NCBI GenBank assembly: GCA_031394045.1
Contig: JANMWN010000318.1
Location: forward strand, 1 to 14,099
DNA from: JANYIP01 sp031394045
Lineage (GTDB): Bacteria > Actinomycetota > Actinomycetes > Prado026
Direction of reading: 5' to 3'
Length of the DNA stretch: 14,099 nt
The notes under the pieces were generated by a model that was given only the letters and a program-made list of their open reading frames with translations, ran no database searches and was not told the origin of the DNA. Below, piece after piece: positions 7,228 to 13,853 of this stretch. The translations under genes were made by a program, and so were the position numbers. Numbering within the stretch: the stretch's first letter is position 1; every line of letters starts with the position of its first letter.

Positions 7228-7611
7228 ATGGACCAGCCGAGCGTTCATCAGACCACGACACCCGCGGGCTGGTTCGTCGATCCAAGTGGAACCATGCGCT
7301 GGTGGGACGGCAGTGCGTGGACCGAGCACACGGCCCCGCCGGCGCCCATCGGATCCGCCGCGGGCACGCAGGTGCTGCCCACAGCTGGTCAGGCAGCGGG
7401 AGTGAATGTCGCGGCCATCGTGGCACTGGTATGCGGCTTGATCCCCCTCCTGGGGATCCTCGCGATCGTCCCCGGCATCATCGCCCTCAAGCAGATAAAG
7501 CAGACCGGGCAACGAGGACGAATCCCCGCGATCATCGGCATTACCTTCGGCTCGCTCTGGCTACTGGACTTCGTCCTTGCCGCCATGAACGCGGCTGCAA
7601 AGCACGGCTAG
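7228..7611 (+). CDS. DUF2510/DUF4190-type small membrane protein
   Basis: A 127-aa membrane protein. The N-terminal part has the DUF2510 signature, PAGWFVDPSGTMRWWDGSAW at 12-31 followed by TEH, a Trp-rich motif found almost only in actinobacteria. It is followed by a short Pro/Ala linker and two hydrophobic segments, VAAIVALVCGLIPLLGILAI (61-80, continuing VPGIIAL) and AIIGITFGSLWLLDFVLAAM (101-120), as in DUF4190 proteins. Between them lies a basic loop, KQIKQTGQRGR. The function of these families is unknown. ATG at 7228 has GGGGAG eight bases upstream, which decides the start; the frame is open from 6937. The gene ends 108 bp before the insertion sequence. Confidence 0.88.
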   Translation: MDQPSVHQTTTPAGWFVDPSGTMRWWDGSAWTEHTAPPAPIGSAAGTQVLPTAGQAAGVNVAAIVALVCGLIPLLGILAIVPGIIALKQIKQTGQRGRIPAIIGITFGSLWLLDFVLAAMNAAAKHG

Positions 7612-7692
7612 CGGCACGCGAAGCCGAGGGAGATCGGGGAAGTCTTTCGATACCAACGACTGCTTACCTGCGTCTTTCACGAAGGCGTGCCG
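7612..7692. repeat. 8-bp inverted repeat with long loop after the DUF2510 gene
   Basis: CGGCACGC directly follows the stop codon (7612-7619) and its exact complement, GCGTGCCG, occurs at 7685-7692. The 65-base interior contains two copies of GTCTTTC. The long loop makes a simple intrinsic terminator unlikely; it could be the base of a folded RNA or chance. Confidence 0.35.
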
Positions 7693-7719
7693 AGTTCGGT
7701 GTGTAGATGTACGGAAGTG

Positions 7720-9231
7720 CCTGTCCTGTACGGGAAACTTGGGCTTGCGACAGTCCAGGATCCGTTCACAGGAAGGCACTCCGTGGGTGAAGAGTAACGC
7801 GGGGTCGAGACGGGTCAAGGTCAGCGCGGATGGTGTCGGGGTGGTCTCCCACGCCGGGGTCGGGTTGCTAGGGGAGATGGCCGAGTACACCGGTCTGGTC
7901 GACGGGGTCAGCGATGCCTTGATCGACACCTACGCCGGGGTGCCGATCCACGCGCCGGGGCGGGTGTTCACCGACCTTGCGGTCGCGATCGCCGACGGCG
8001 CGGATGCGGTGTCGGGGATCGCAGTACTGCGCGACCGGGAGGAACTGTTCGGGCCGGTTGCCTCGATGCCCACCGCATGGCGGGTGCTCGACCGGGTCGA
8101 CGAGCACCACCTGGAAGCAGTGCGCCGGGCCAGGGCCGACGCGCGAGCCAAGGCGTGGGCGGCCGGCGCCGGGCCTGACCTGGAGGGCGAGCTTCGGATC
8201 GACTTCGACGCCACGATCACGATTGCGCACAGCGAGAAGGAGAACGCCGCCGCGACCTGGAAGAGGACGTTCGGATTCCATCCGCTGCCGGCGTTCCTGG
8301 ACCGTCCCGACATCGCGGCGGGGGAAGGGTTGGCCGGGCTGCTACGTCGGGGCAACGCCGGATCCAACACCGCCGCGGACCACATCACCGTGTTGGACAT
8401 GGCCCTGACAAGCCTGCCGAATTCTGCCCGCCCCCGCCGGGGTGACCCCGACTCGGTGCGGCTGCTGGCCCGCTCGGACTCGGCCGGCGCGACCCACGCG
8501 TTCGCCGCTGCCTGCCGCGATCGCGGTGTCGGTTTCTCCTTCGGCTTCCCCGTCGACGCCCGGATCAAGGACGTCGTGGACCTGATCCCCCAGTCCTGCT
8601 GGGCCCCGGCGATCCAGACCGACGGGCAGATCCGCGACGGCGCGTGGGTTGCCGAGGCGACCGGGATGATCGAGTTGGACAACTGGCCGCAGGGGTCTCG
8701 GTTGATCCTGGGCAAGGAACGAGCCCACCCCGGCGCGCAGTTGACGTTCACCGACGCCGACGGGATGAGAGTCACCGCGATCCTCACCGACACCCCAGCC
8801 GGGATCATCCCCGGCCAGACCGCCGGACTGGAGCTGCGCCACCGCCAGCACGCCCGCGTCGAAGACCGGATCCGCGAAGCGAAGGCGACCGGGTTGCGGA
8901 ACTTGCCGTGCCGGGCCTGGAACGAGAACGCCGCCTTCCGCTACCGGGTCCTGCACGTGGCCGCGCGACTGACCCGCAGCGCCAGAACAACCCGGCTACG
9001 CATCGACGCAGCTTGGCGCTGGGCCACCGCGATCGCAACGGGCTACCAACGATTGCGCGCCGCTTTCGGCTGACCGCCACCCCGACACCCCGACACCCAA
9101 GGACCTCGGAAACCGACCCCGGCTCGACAGCCGGGTCTCAACCCTGCCCCCGACCGCCCGAGCCCCCACCGGCACGATCACACGGCCATCACGCGCCACT
9201 TCGAGCGCCCACGTGAAAGACCGAGGCTAGG
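7720..9231 (+). mobile_element. IS1380-family insertion sequence
   Basis: The element carries one IS1380-type transposase gene and ends in imperfect inverted repeats. The left end begins CCTGTCCTGTACGGGAAACT at 7720; the right end, read inward from 9231, begins CCTAGCCTCGGTCTTTCACG. Over 30 bases I count 16 matches, concentrated in CCT--CCT at the tip and TGGGC further in. The estimated length is about 1.5 kb. The right non-coding part, 9074-9231 (158 bases), is GC-rich and holds no gene. I see no matching 4-5 bp target duplication (AGTG on the left, GACC on the right), so the tips may be off by a few bases, or the insertion is old or rearranged. Confidence 0.7.
7787..9073 (+). CDS. IS1380-family DDE transposase
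   Basis: A 428-aa transposase that cuts and joins the ends of its own IS. The catalytic DDE residues are likely D141 in LRIDFDATITIAHSEKEN, D231 in LLARSDSAGATHAF, and a Glu in ARVEDRIREAKATGL (E359 or E364), followed by NENAAFRYRVLHVAARL. These are typical of IS1380 (DDE_Tnp_1) transposases, and the length is normal for the family. GTG at 7787 is preferred, with GGAAGG about ten bases upstream; the frame is open from a TTG at 7739, but that lies within the terminal-repeat region. No internal stop or frameshift is visible, so the enzyme may be functional. Confidence 0.93.
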   Translation: MKSNAGSRRVKVSADGVGVVSHAGVGLLGEMAEYTGLVDGVSDALIDTYAGVPIHAPGRVFTDLAVAIADGADAVSGIAVLRDREELFGPVASMPTAWRVLDRVDEHHLEAVRRARADARAKAWAAGAGPDLEGELRIDFDATITIAHSEKENAAATWKRTFGFHPLPAFLDRPDIAAGEGLAGLLRRGNAGSNTAADHITVLDMALTSLPNSARPRRGDPDSVRLLARSDSAGATHAFAAACRDRGVGFSFGFPVDARIKDVVDLIPQSCWAPAIQTDGQIRDGAWVAEATGMIELDNWPQGSRLILGKERAHPGAQLTFTDADGMRVTAILTDTPAGIIPGQTAGLELRHRQHARVEDRIREAKATGLRNLPCRAWNENAAFRYRVLHVAARLTRSARTTRLRIDAAWRWATAIATGYQRLRAAFG

Positions 9232-9538
9232 GACCGCGTCCTGTGCTGCGGGGACCTGTTCGTGCCCCGGTCAGGGCACCCCTCCGACTCTCCTGGCGCT
9301 CATCGGTGCCCCACCCACCGCCGAAGGGGACGCACCATGACACGCGGGGATGACTCGTCCCACCTAGGTGTCGCTGTTCAGGACGGCCGCGACGGCTAGC
9401 CGTTGATTCGGGACCGCTACGCAGACGGTGGGGGCGGTCATCCGCCAATCGCGATAGCTCTCGCGGACGCCTGGCAGCCTCCGAGGAGGGATGGCAGGCG
9501 GGCAGGACACATACGTGGAGCAGGTCGTGGATGAACGT
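9232..9538. other. Gene-poor stretch between the IS and the reductase gene
   Basis: No convincing gene in these 307 bases. What can be seen: a hairpin, GTGCCC (9262-9267) with GGGCAC (9274-9279); a 20-codon ORF at 9337-9399 with a fair ribosome-binding site (GGGGA) reading MTRGDDSSHLGVAVQDGRDG; a perfect 12-bp palindrome, ACGGCTAGCCGT (9392-9403), covering that ORF's stop; and a hairpin near 9468-9500. The mini-ORF could be the stub of a gene destroyed after IS insertion, but I do not recognise it. Confidence 0.4.
9468..9500 (-). terminator. Candidate terminator hairpin after the four-gene operon
   Basis: CGCCTG (9468-9473) pairs with CAGGCG (9495-9500), and inside these CCTC (9478-9481) pairs with GAGG (9486-9489), giving a two-part stem with an internal loop. 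It lies 39 bases beyond the reductase stop on the minus strand, a fitting position for the operon terminator. There is no T-run. Confidence 0.35.
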
Positions 9539-10771
9539 TCAGTCGATGAGGTTGGCCAGTGGTTCGCCCGGGTTGGCGAGCCGATCCGGGTCGACCTGTT
9601 GGCGGGACAGGATGAGTCGCTGGATCGCGTCGGTGACGTCCCACACGTTGACGTTCATCCCAGCCAGGACCCGCCCTTCGCGGAGCCAGAACGCGATGAA
9701 CTCTCCGGCTGCGCTGTCACCGCGGACGACGACTTGGTCGAAGCCGTCGGGGTCGGTGTAGCCGGTGTACTCCATGCCCAGGTCGTACTGATCGGTGTAG
9801 AAGTAGGGAAGCCGGTCGTAGCTGGCTTGCTGCCCGAGCATGGACTTGGCGGCGGTCGCGGGTTGGTTGAGGGCGTTAGCCCAGTGCTCGACCCGGATGT
9901 GACGGCCCAGGAACCGGTGGTAGGCGTTGGCGACGTCTCCGGCGGCGAAGACGTCCGGGTCCGAGGTCTGCAGATGCTCGTCGACGGTGATGCCGTTGTC
10001 GACGGCGAGGCCGGCCGCGAGGGCGAGACGGGTGTTCGGGGTGATCCCGACGCCGACCAGGACCACGTCGGCGGGCACCTCGCTGCCATCGGCCAGCCGG
10101 ATGCCGGTCACGGCCCCATTCGCGCCGCCGATCTCTGCGACCTGCTGGTCTAGGCGAAGGTCAACCCCGTGGACACGGTGCAACTCCGCGAACACTCTGG
10201 CAACCTGGGGGCCTAGAACGCGTACCAGCGGCAGCTCGGCCTGCTCCAGAACTGTGACGTCGAGTCCGGCGCCGCGCGCGGCCGCGGCGGCCTCCAGGCC
10301 GATCCACCCGGCGCCGATGATCCCAACGCGGGCACCCCGGTCGAAGGCGGCTTTGATCTGTTCACTGTCCTCGATCCGCCTCAGGTAGTGCACGCCGGCC
10401 AGTTCTGCACCGGGCAGCATCAGCGGACGCGGCGATGAGCCGGTGGTCAGCAGCAGCTTGTCGTAGGGGATCGCGCGGCCGTCGGCCAGGGCGACCTGTT
10501 TGGCGTCGCGGTCGACCGCAGCGACGGCGACTCCCATCTGCAGGTCGATGTCGTGCTCGGCGTACCAGCCCTGGGGGTGGACGAAGACTTTCTCCCGCTC
10601 GGACTTGCCTTGCATGTAGTCCTTGGACAGCGGTGGACGTTCGTAGGGTCGGTGCGCCTCGTCACCGATCAAGGTTATCCGCCCGTCGAAGCCCTCCTCG
10701 CGCAGGGCCTGCGCGGCCTTGGCACCAGCCAGGCTGGCGCCGACGATCACGAAGCTCGGTCTGTTCGTCAT
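9539..10771 (-). CDS. FAD-dependent NAD(P)H oxidoreductase, ferredoxin-reductase type
   Basis: A 410-aa flavoprotein that would pass electrons from NAD(P)H through FAD to a ferredoxin, rubredoxin or similar acceptor. Seen in order: FAD-binding VIVGASLAGAKAAQAL (8-23), RPYERPPLSKDYM (41-53), the NAD(P)-binding site GIIGAGWIGLEAAAAARGAG (150-169), the second FAD motif TSDPDVFAAGDVANAYHRF (269-287), and a C-terminal domain with YFYTDQYDLGMEYTGY typical of Reductase_C (PF14759). This layout matches reductases serving P450s and ring dioxygenases, but no ferredoxin or oxygenase gene is in the window. The start is ATG at 10771, overlapping the tal stop (ATGA), with AGGAGG ten bases upstream. It is the last gene of the four-gene operon. 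Confidence 0.93.
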   Translation of the reverse strand: MTNRPSFVIVGASLAGAKAAQALREEGFDGRITLIGDEAHRPYERPPLSKDYMQGKSEREKVFVHPQGWYAEHDIDLQMGVAVAAVDRDAKQVALADGRAIPYDKLLLTTGSSPRPLMLPGAELAGVHYLRRIEDSEQIKAAFDRGARVGIIGAGWIGLEAAAAARGAGLDVTVLEQAELPLVRVLGPQVARVFAELHRVHGVDLRLDQQVAEIGGANGAVTGIRLADGSEVPADVVLVGVGITPNTRLALAAGLAVDNGITVDEHLQTSDPDVFAAGDVANAYHRFLGRHIRVEHWANALNQPATAAKSMLGQQASYDRLPYFYTDQYDLGMEYTGYTDPDGFDQVVVRGDSAAGEFIAFWLREGRVLAGMNVNVWDVTDAIQRLILSRQQVDPDRLANPGEPLANLID

Positions 10772-11946
10772 GGTGCGGTTGCCTCCTGGTTGACGGGAAG
10801 AGTGTGGAGTGAGGACCGGCTGATCGGTGAGGCTTGTGCAGCCACCAGTCGCTCGGTCAGCTGGTCGGCCACCAGCGCCCACGAGGCCTCGAACTTACCC
10901 ACGCCGTCCTCCTCGAGCAGTGCCACGACGTCGGTGTAGTCGATACCGACTGCGGCCAGGTCATCGAGCACCTGTTGGGCGCCGGCGTAGTTGGCCCGGA
11001 TGGTGTCCTCGCGGATGAGACCGTGGTCGGCGACGGCGTTCAAGGTGGCCTCGGGCATCGTGTTGACCAGAGCCGGAGCGACGAGCTCAGCGACGTACAT
11101 GGTGTCAGGGTAGGCCGGGTCCTTCACACCGGTGGAGGCCCACAGCGGGCGTTGCGGGCGGGCTCCGGCGCTCATCAGCGTCCGCGCGCGCGTGGTGGCG
11201 AAGACTTCCTCGTACTGCTTGTAGGCCAACCTTGCGTTCGCGACACCAGCCTTGCCCATGAGCACTCTGGCTTCGGGTGAGCCGATCGCAGTCAGGCGGC
11301 GGTCGATCTCGGTGTCTACCCGGCTGACGAAGAACGATGCCACTGAGGCGAGGGTGGACAGGTCACGTCCGGCCGCTCGGGCCCGCTCCATGCCCTCGAG
11401 GAACGCGTCCATCACCGCGGTGTAGCGCTGCAGCGAGAAGATCAGCGTCACGTTGACGCTGATCCCCTCGGCCAGGCAGGCCGCTATGGCGGGCAGTCCG
11501 GCCTGGGTGGCGGGGATCTTGATGAACAGGTTGGGGCGGTCGACCATCCACCACAGTTGCCGGGCCTCGGCGACCGTCGTGTCGCTCTCGTGGGCCAGCC
11601 GGGGGTCGACCTCGATGGAGACTCGTCCGTCCTCACCGCCGGTGGCGTCATAGACCGGCCGCAGCACGTCGCGGGCCCACCGTACGTCGAAGGTCGTCAT
11701 CATCCGTAGTGCCTCATCAACCCCCACGCCGCGCCTGGACAGGTCCTGGATCTGCACGTCGTAGGTGTCGCCGTGGGTGATCGCCTTGGCGAAGATGGTG
11801 GGGTTGGAGGTGACACCCACGACGTGCTGGTCGCGCACGAGCTGGTGCAGGGCTCCGGACGCCAGGCGCGACCGGCTCAGGTCATCGAGCCAGATGGACA
11901 CCCCGGCTGCGGACAGCTCGGCAAGTGGGTCGACGCTGCTGGTCAC
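10768..11946 (-). CDS. tal: Transaldolase
   Basis: Transaldolase moves a three-carbon dihydroxyacetone unit between sugar phosphates in the non-oxidative pentose phosphate pathway, in the cytoplasm. The 392-aa product has the actinobacterial form: SIWLDDLSRSRLASG (17-31), GVTSNPTIFAKAI (44-56), and the Schiff-base lysine K143 in NLFIKIPATQAGLPAI. Further matches are NVTLIFSLQRY, SFFVSRVDTEID and PLWASTGVKDPAYPDTMYV. About 25 extra residues at the C-terminus (after QLTERLVAAQ) appear non-conserved. The start GTG at 11946 overlaps the folE stop (GTGA), and the stop overlaps the reductase start (ATGA). The housekeeping tal of actinobacteria usually sits with tkt and zwf, so this is probably an additional, condition-specific copy; that is inference. 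Confidence 0.95.
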   Translation of the reverse strand: MTSSVDPLAELSAAGVSIWLDDLSRSRLASGALHQLVRDQHVVGVTSNPTIFAKAITHGDTYDVQIQDLSRRGVGVDEALRMMTTFDVRWARDVLRPVYDATGGEDGRVSIEVDPRLAHESDTTVAEARQLWWMVDRPNLFIKIPATQAGLPAIAACLAEGISVNVTLIFSLQRYTAVMDAFLEGMERARAAGRDLSTLASVASFFVSRVDTEIDRRLTAIGSPEARVLMGKAGVANARLAYKQYEEVFATTRARTLMSAGARPQRPLWASTGVKDPAYPDTMYVAELVAPALVNTMPEATLNAVADHGLIREDTIRANYAGAQQVLDDLAAVGIDYTDVVALLEEDGVGKFEASWALVADQLTERLVAAQASPISRSSLHTLPVNQEATAP

Positions 11947-12608
11947 CCCATGCCGCCCGGGTGTCGGCTTGCAGCCAGTGAAAGGAACTCGGCCCTGGAC
12001 CGCGGGTCGTCACGCAGGTGACCCTTCAGCGCCGAGGTGACGGTACTGGCCCCGCCCGCGCGGACTCCACGCATGGTCATGCACAGGTGCTCGGCCTCGA
12101 TGACGACGCCGACGCCGCGGGGGTTCAGGTTGTTCCGCAGCCAGTCGGCGATCTGGGTGGTGAGTCGCTCCTGGACCTGTGGGCGGCGGCCGAACATCTC
12201 AACCACACGGGCTAGCTTGGACAGGCCCAGGATGCGATCGGCGGGTAGGTAGCCGGCGTGCGCTACGCCCACGAAGGGGAGCATGTGGTGCTCGCACACC
12301 GAGTGCACGGCGATCGACCGGGCCAGGACGAGCTCGTCGTAGCCCTCGTCGTTTGGGAACGTGGTGAGGTCGAACGGGCGTGGGGTCAGCATCTCGGCGT
12401 AGGCGCGCGCCATCCGCCCCGGCGTCCCGCGCAGGCTGTCGGAGTCCACGGGCAGACCTAGCGCGGTCAGGAGCGCCGCCGCCGCCCCCTCGGCGGCCGC
12501 CAGATCGGCTGACATCGGCTCGCTCACGACCCGCAGCGGAACAAAGTTCCGGACCTCCAGCCGATCCTCGGGTCCGGACACCTCCTCCGACCAAGGCAGC
12601 CTGGTCAC
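11943..12608 (-). CDS. folE: GTP cyclohydrolase I
   Basis: Converts GTP to 7,8-dihydroneopterin triphosphate, the first step towards folate, biopterin and some deazapurines. The product is 221 aa from GTG at 12608, close to the usual length. The zinc ligands are C105 and H108 in HSVCEHHMLPF and C176 in AEHLCMTMRG. Other family motifs are GTPGRMARAY (61-70), GLSKLARVVEMFGRRPQVQE (128-147) and the C-terminal LKGHLRDDPRSRAEFLS. The frame is open upstream to 12764 but that part overlaps the doxX-like gene; GTG at 12608 gives the same GTGA overlap as the other operon junctions. The canonical folate genes (folP, folB, folK) are absent here, so this looks like an accessory FolE. Confidence 0.95.
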   Translation of the reverse strand: MTRLPWSEEVSGPEDRLEVRNFVPLRVVSEPMSADLAAAEGAAAALLTALGLPVDSDSLRGTPGRMARAYAEMLTPRPFDLTTFPNDEGYDELVLARSIAVHSVCEHHMLPFVGVAHAGYLPADRILGLSKLARVVEMFGRRPQVQERLTTQIADWLRNNLNPRGVGVVIEAEHLCMTMRGVRAGGASTVTSALKGHLRDDPRSRAEFLSLAASRHPGGMG

Positions 12609-13054
12609 GACACCCGCCCCTGGTCCACCGCAGGCTTTGCAGGCCGGAACGCCGTGGCCAGCCGCGCCAGGGCGAGCGCCGCCACGAAGAGGCCGAAGTC
12701 GCGGAGCGCGACGTCGTAGAAGCCCGGGATCAGCAGCAGGTTGACGATGATGCCGGCGAGCCACGCCGCCACGACGTAGCCGCCGATGTGCGGTCGCAAC
12801 ACGACCAGGACCCCGGCGGCGATCTCCACGACCCCGACCATGAGCATCGCCTGGTGAGCGGTCCCCGGGATGATGGCGTTCAGACGGGGCGCGAGGTAGT
12901 GGTCCCAGTTGGTCAAGATGTTGAAGAACTTGTCGAGCCCGAACACGATCGGCGCGAGGGTGAACGCGGTGCGCAGCAGCAGGAACGCCTGGTAGCCGGG
13001 GTCGTGCAGGTCGTGTCCGCGGGCTAGCAGGTCGGGCCGGATCGTAGTCGCCAT
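12605..13054 (-). CDS. DoxX-like four-helix membrane protein
   Basis: A 149-aa integral membrane protein with four predicted helices: about 24-44 (FLLLRTAFTLAPIVFGLDKF), 69-86 (AMLMVGVVEIAAGVLVVL), 90-109 (IGGYVVAAWLAGIIVNLLLI) and 118-135 (DFGLFVAALALARLATAF). The layout and the FGLDKF and VEIAAGVLV motifs resemble the DoxX/DoxD superfamily. DoxX-like proteins have been linked to thiol/redox and oxidative-stress complexes (in mycobacteria, with superoxide dismutase and SseA), but the role of this subgroup is unknown. The start ATG has GGAGG seven bases upstream and is the first codon of the operon, about 30 bases after the predicted transcription start. The stop overlaps the folE start (GTGA). 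Confidence 0.8.
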   Translation of the reverse strand: MATTIRPDLLARGHDLHDPGYQAFLLLRTAFTLAPIVFGLDKFFNILTNWDHYLAPRLNAIIPGTAHQAMLMVGVVEIAAGVLVVLRPHIGGYVVAAWLAGIIVNLLLIPGFYDVALRDFGLFVAALALARLATAFRPAKPAVDQGRVS

Positions 13055-13089
13055 CTCGTTGCCTCCAGGTCTAAAGAACAGTAGTCTGG

Positions 13090-13118
13090 ACGTTAGAGCC
13101 CCTGGTTTGTTTAGTCAA
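13090..13118 (-). promoter_or_regulatory. Sigma-70-type promoter of the doxX-folE-tal-reductase operon
   Basis: On the minus strand, TTGACT (13118-13113) is followed after exactly 17 bases by TAACGT (13095-13090). These match the TTGACA and TANNNT consensus well for a high-GC genome. Transcription would begin near 13083, leaving a leader of about 29 bases with a GGAGG site before the ATG at 13054. Position and spacing make this the best promoter in the window. Confidence 0.72.
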
Positions 13119-13132
13119 GAGATCCGTCTCTT
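13117..13132. promoter_or_regulatory. Dyad overlapping the operon -35 box; candidate operator
   Basis: AAGAGA (13117-13122) and TCTCTT (13127-13132) form a perfect inverted repeat with a four-base spacer, in the gap between the divergent regulator and operon. The left arm covers two bases of the -35 box and the whole site lies 14 bases before the regulator's GTG. A dimeric winged-helix repressor bound here could block both promoters. Two more partial dyads lie towards the operon: TCTAA/TTAGA (13070-13074, 13093-13097) and CCAGG/CCTGG (13065-13069, 13101-13105). Confidence 0.5.
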
Positions 13133-13145
13133 AGAAAGGCGCCGG

Positions 13146-13853
13146 GTGGACAAGACCGACTTCGCCGCGCAGATCTCGGGCGTAGCTGCGCTCGCCGAAC
13201 CGATCCGGCGCGAGCTCTACCTCTACGTCGCAGCGCAGCCCGAGCCGATCAGCCGCGACCAGGCCTGCGAGGGGGTCGGCGTCGCGCGGCACACCGCCAA
13301 GTTCCACCTCGACAAGCTCGTCGAGGAAGGGCTGCTCGACACAGACTTCAAACGACTGTCCGGCCGCCGCGGCCCGGGCGCCGGGCGCCCCACCAAGCTG
13401 TACCGACGATCAACCCGCGAAGTCGCCGTCGCCCTACCCGAACGCCACTACGACCTCGCCGGCCAGCTCATGGCCCAAGCTATCGACGACTCGATCAAGG
13501 ACGGCACCAGTGTCCTTGACGCTCTGCACCGCGCAGCCGCCGACCGGGGAACCGCCCTGGGCGAGCAAACCATGAAGGCCGCCGGCCGCCGGCCGAACCG
13601 CGAACGGCTCGTCACGGCGACGTGCGAGACCCTCGCCACCCACGGATACGAGCCACGCCGGGAGGGCCACACGGTCACGCTGGCCAACTGCCCCTTCCAT
13701 GCCCTGGCTGCCGAGCACACCGCACTGGTTTGCGGCATGAACCTCGCACTTGTCGACGCACTAGTCGAGCCGTTGGGTGAGAACACACTGACGGCCCAAC
13801 TCAGCCCAGCACCCGACCGCTGCTGCGTGGTACTCACAACTCCGAACAGATGA
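13146..13853 (+). CDS. Winged-helix regulator with Cys-rich C-terminal sensor region (SufR/COG2345-like)
   Basis: A 235-aa transcription factor. Residues 10-70 form an ArsR-like winged helix: ALAEPIRRELYLYVAAQPEP, then SRDQACEGVGVARHTAKFHL as helix-turn-helix, then DKLVEEGLLD. A basic GRRGPGAGRPTKLYRRS wing (73-89) follows. The C-terminal half holds C160, C182 (in NCPFH), C196 (in LVCGMN) and C226-C227 (RCCVVL), plus H185. In SufR-type proteins of this group such cysteines bind an Fe-S cluster that controls DNA binding; here the ligand is inferred. GTG at 13146 is chosen because GAAAGG lies about eight bases upstream and homology starts there; the frame is open from 13059. Divergent placement next to the doxX operon, with shared promoter sequence and a dyad, suggests it controls both. 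Confidence 0.85.
   Translation: MDKTDFAAQISGVAALAEPIRRELYLYVAAQPEPISRDQACEGVGVARHTAKFHLDKLVEEGLLDTDFKRLSGRRGPGAGRPTKLYRRSTREVAVALPERHYDLAGQLMAQAIDDSIKDGTSVLDALHRAAADRGTALGEQTMKAAGRRPNRERLVTATCETLATHGYEPRREGHTVTLANCPFHALAAEHTALVCGMNLALVDALVEPLGENTLTAQLSPAPDRCCVVLTTPNR

Noticed and set aside
6885..7229. 115-codon upstream extension of the minus-strand lipoprotein
   Set aside because: The lipoprotein has a proper signal peptide, ATG and ribosome-binding site at 6884; an extension would bury the signal peptide inside the protein.
9491..10153. 220-codon plus-strand frame opposite the reductase gene
   Set aside because: Antisense shadow of a clearly recognised flavoprotein gene; low-complexity Val/Gly/Asp composition and no ribosome-binding site.
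12380..13027. 215-codon plus-strand frame opposite folE and the doxX-like gene
   Set aside because: Antisense shadow; the minus-strand genes have strong family motifs and the overlapping start/stop arrangement of an operon.
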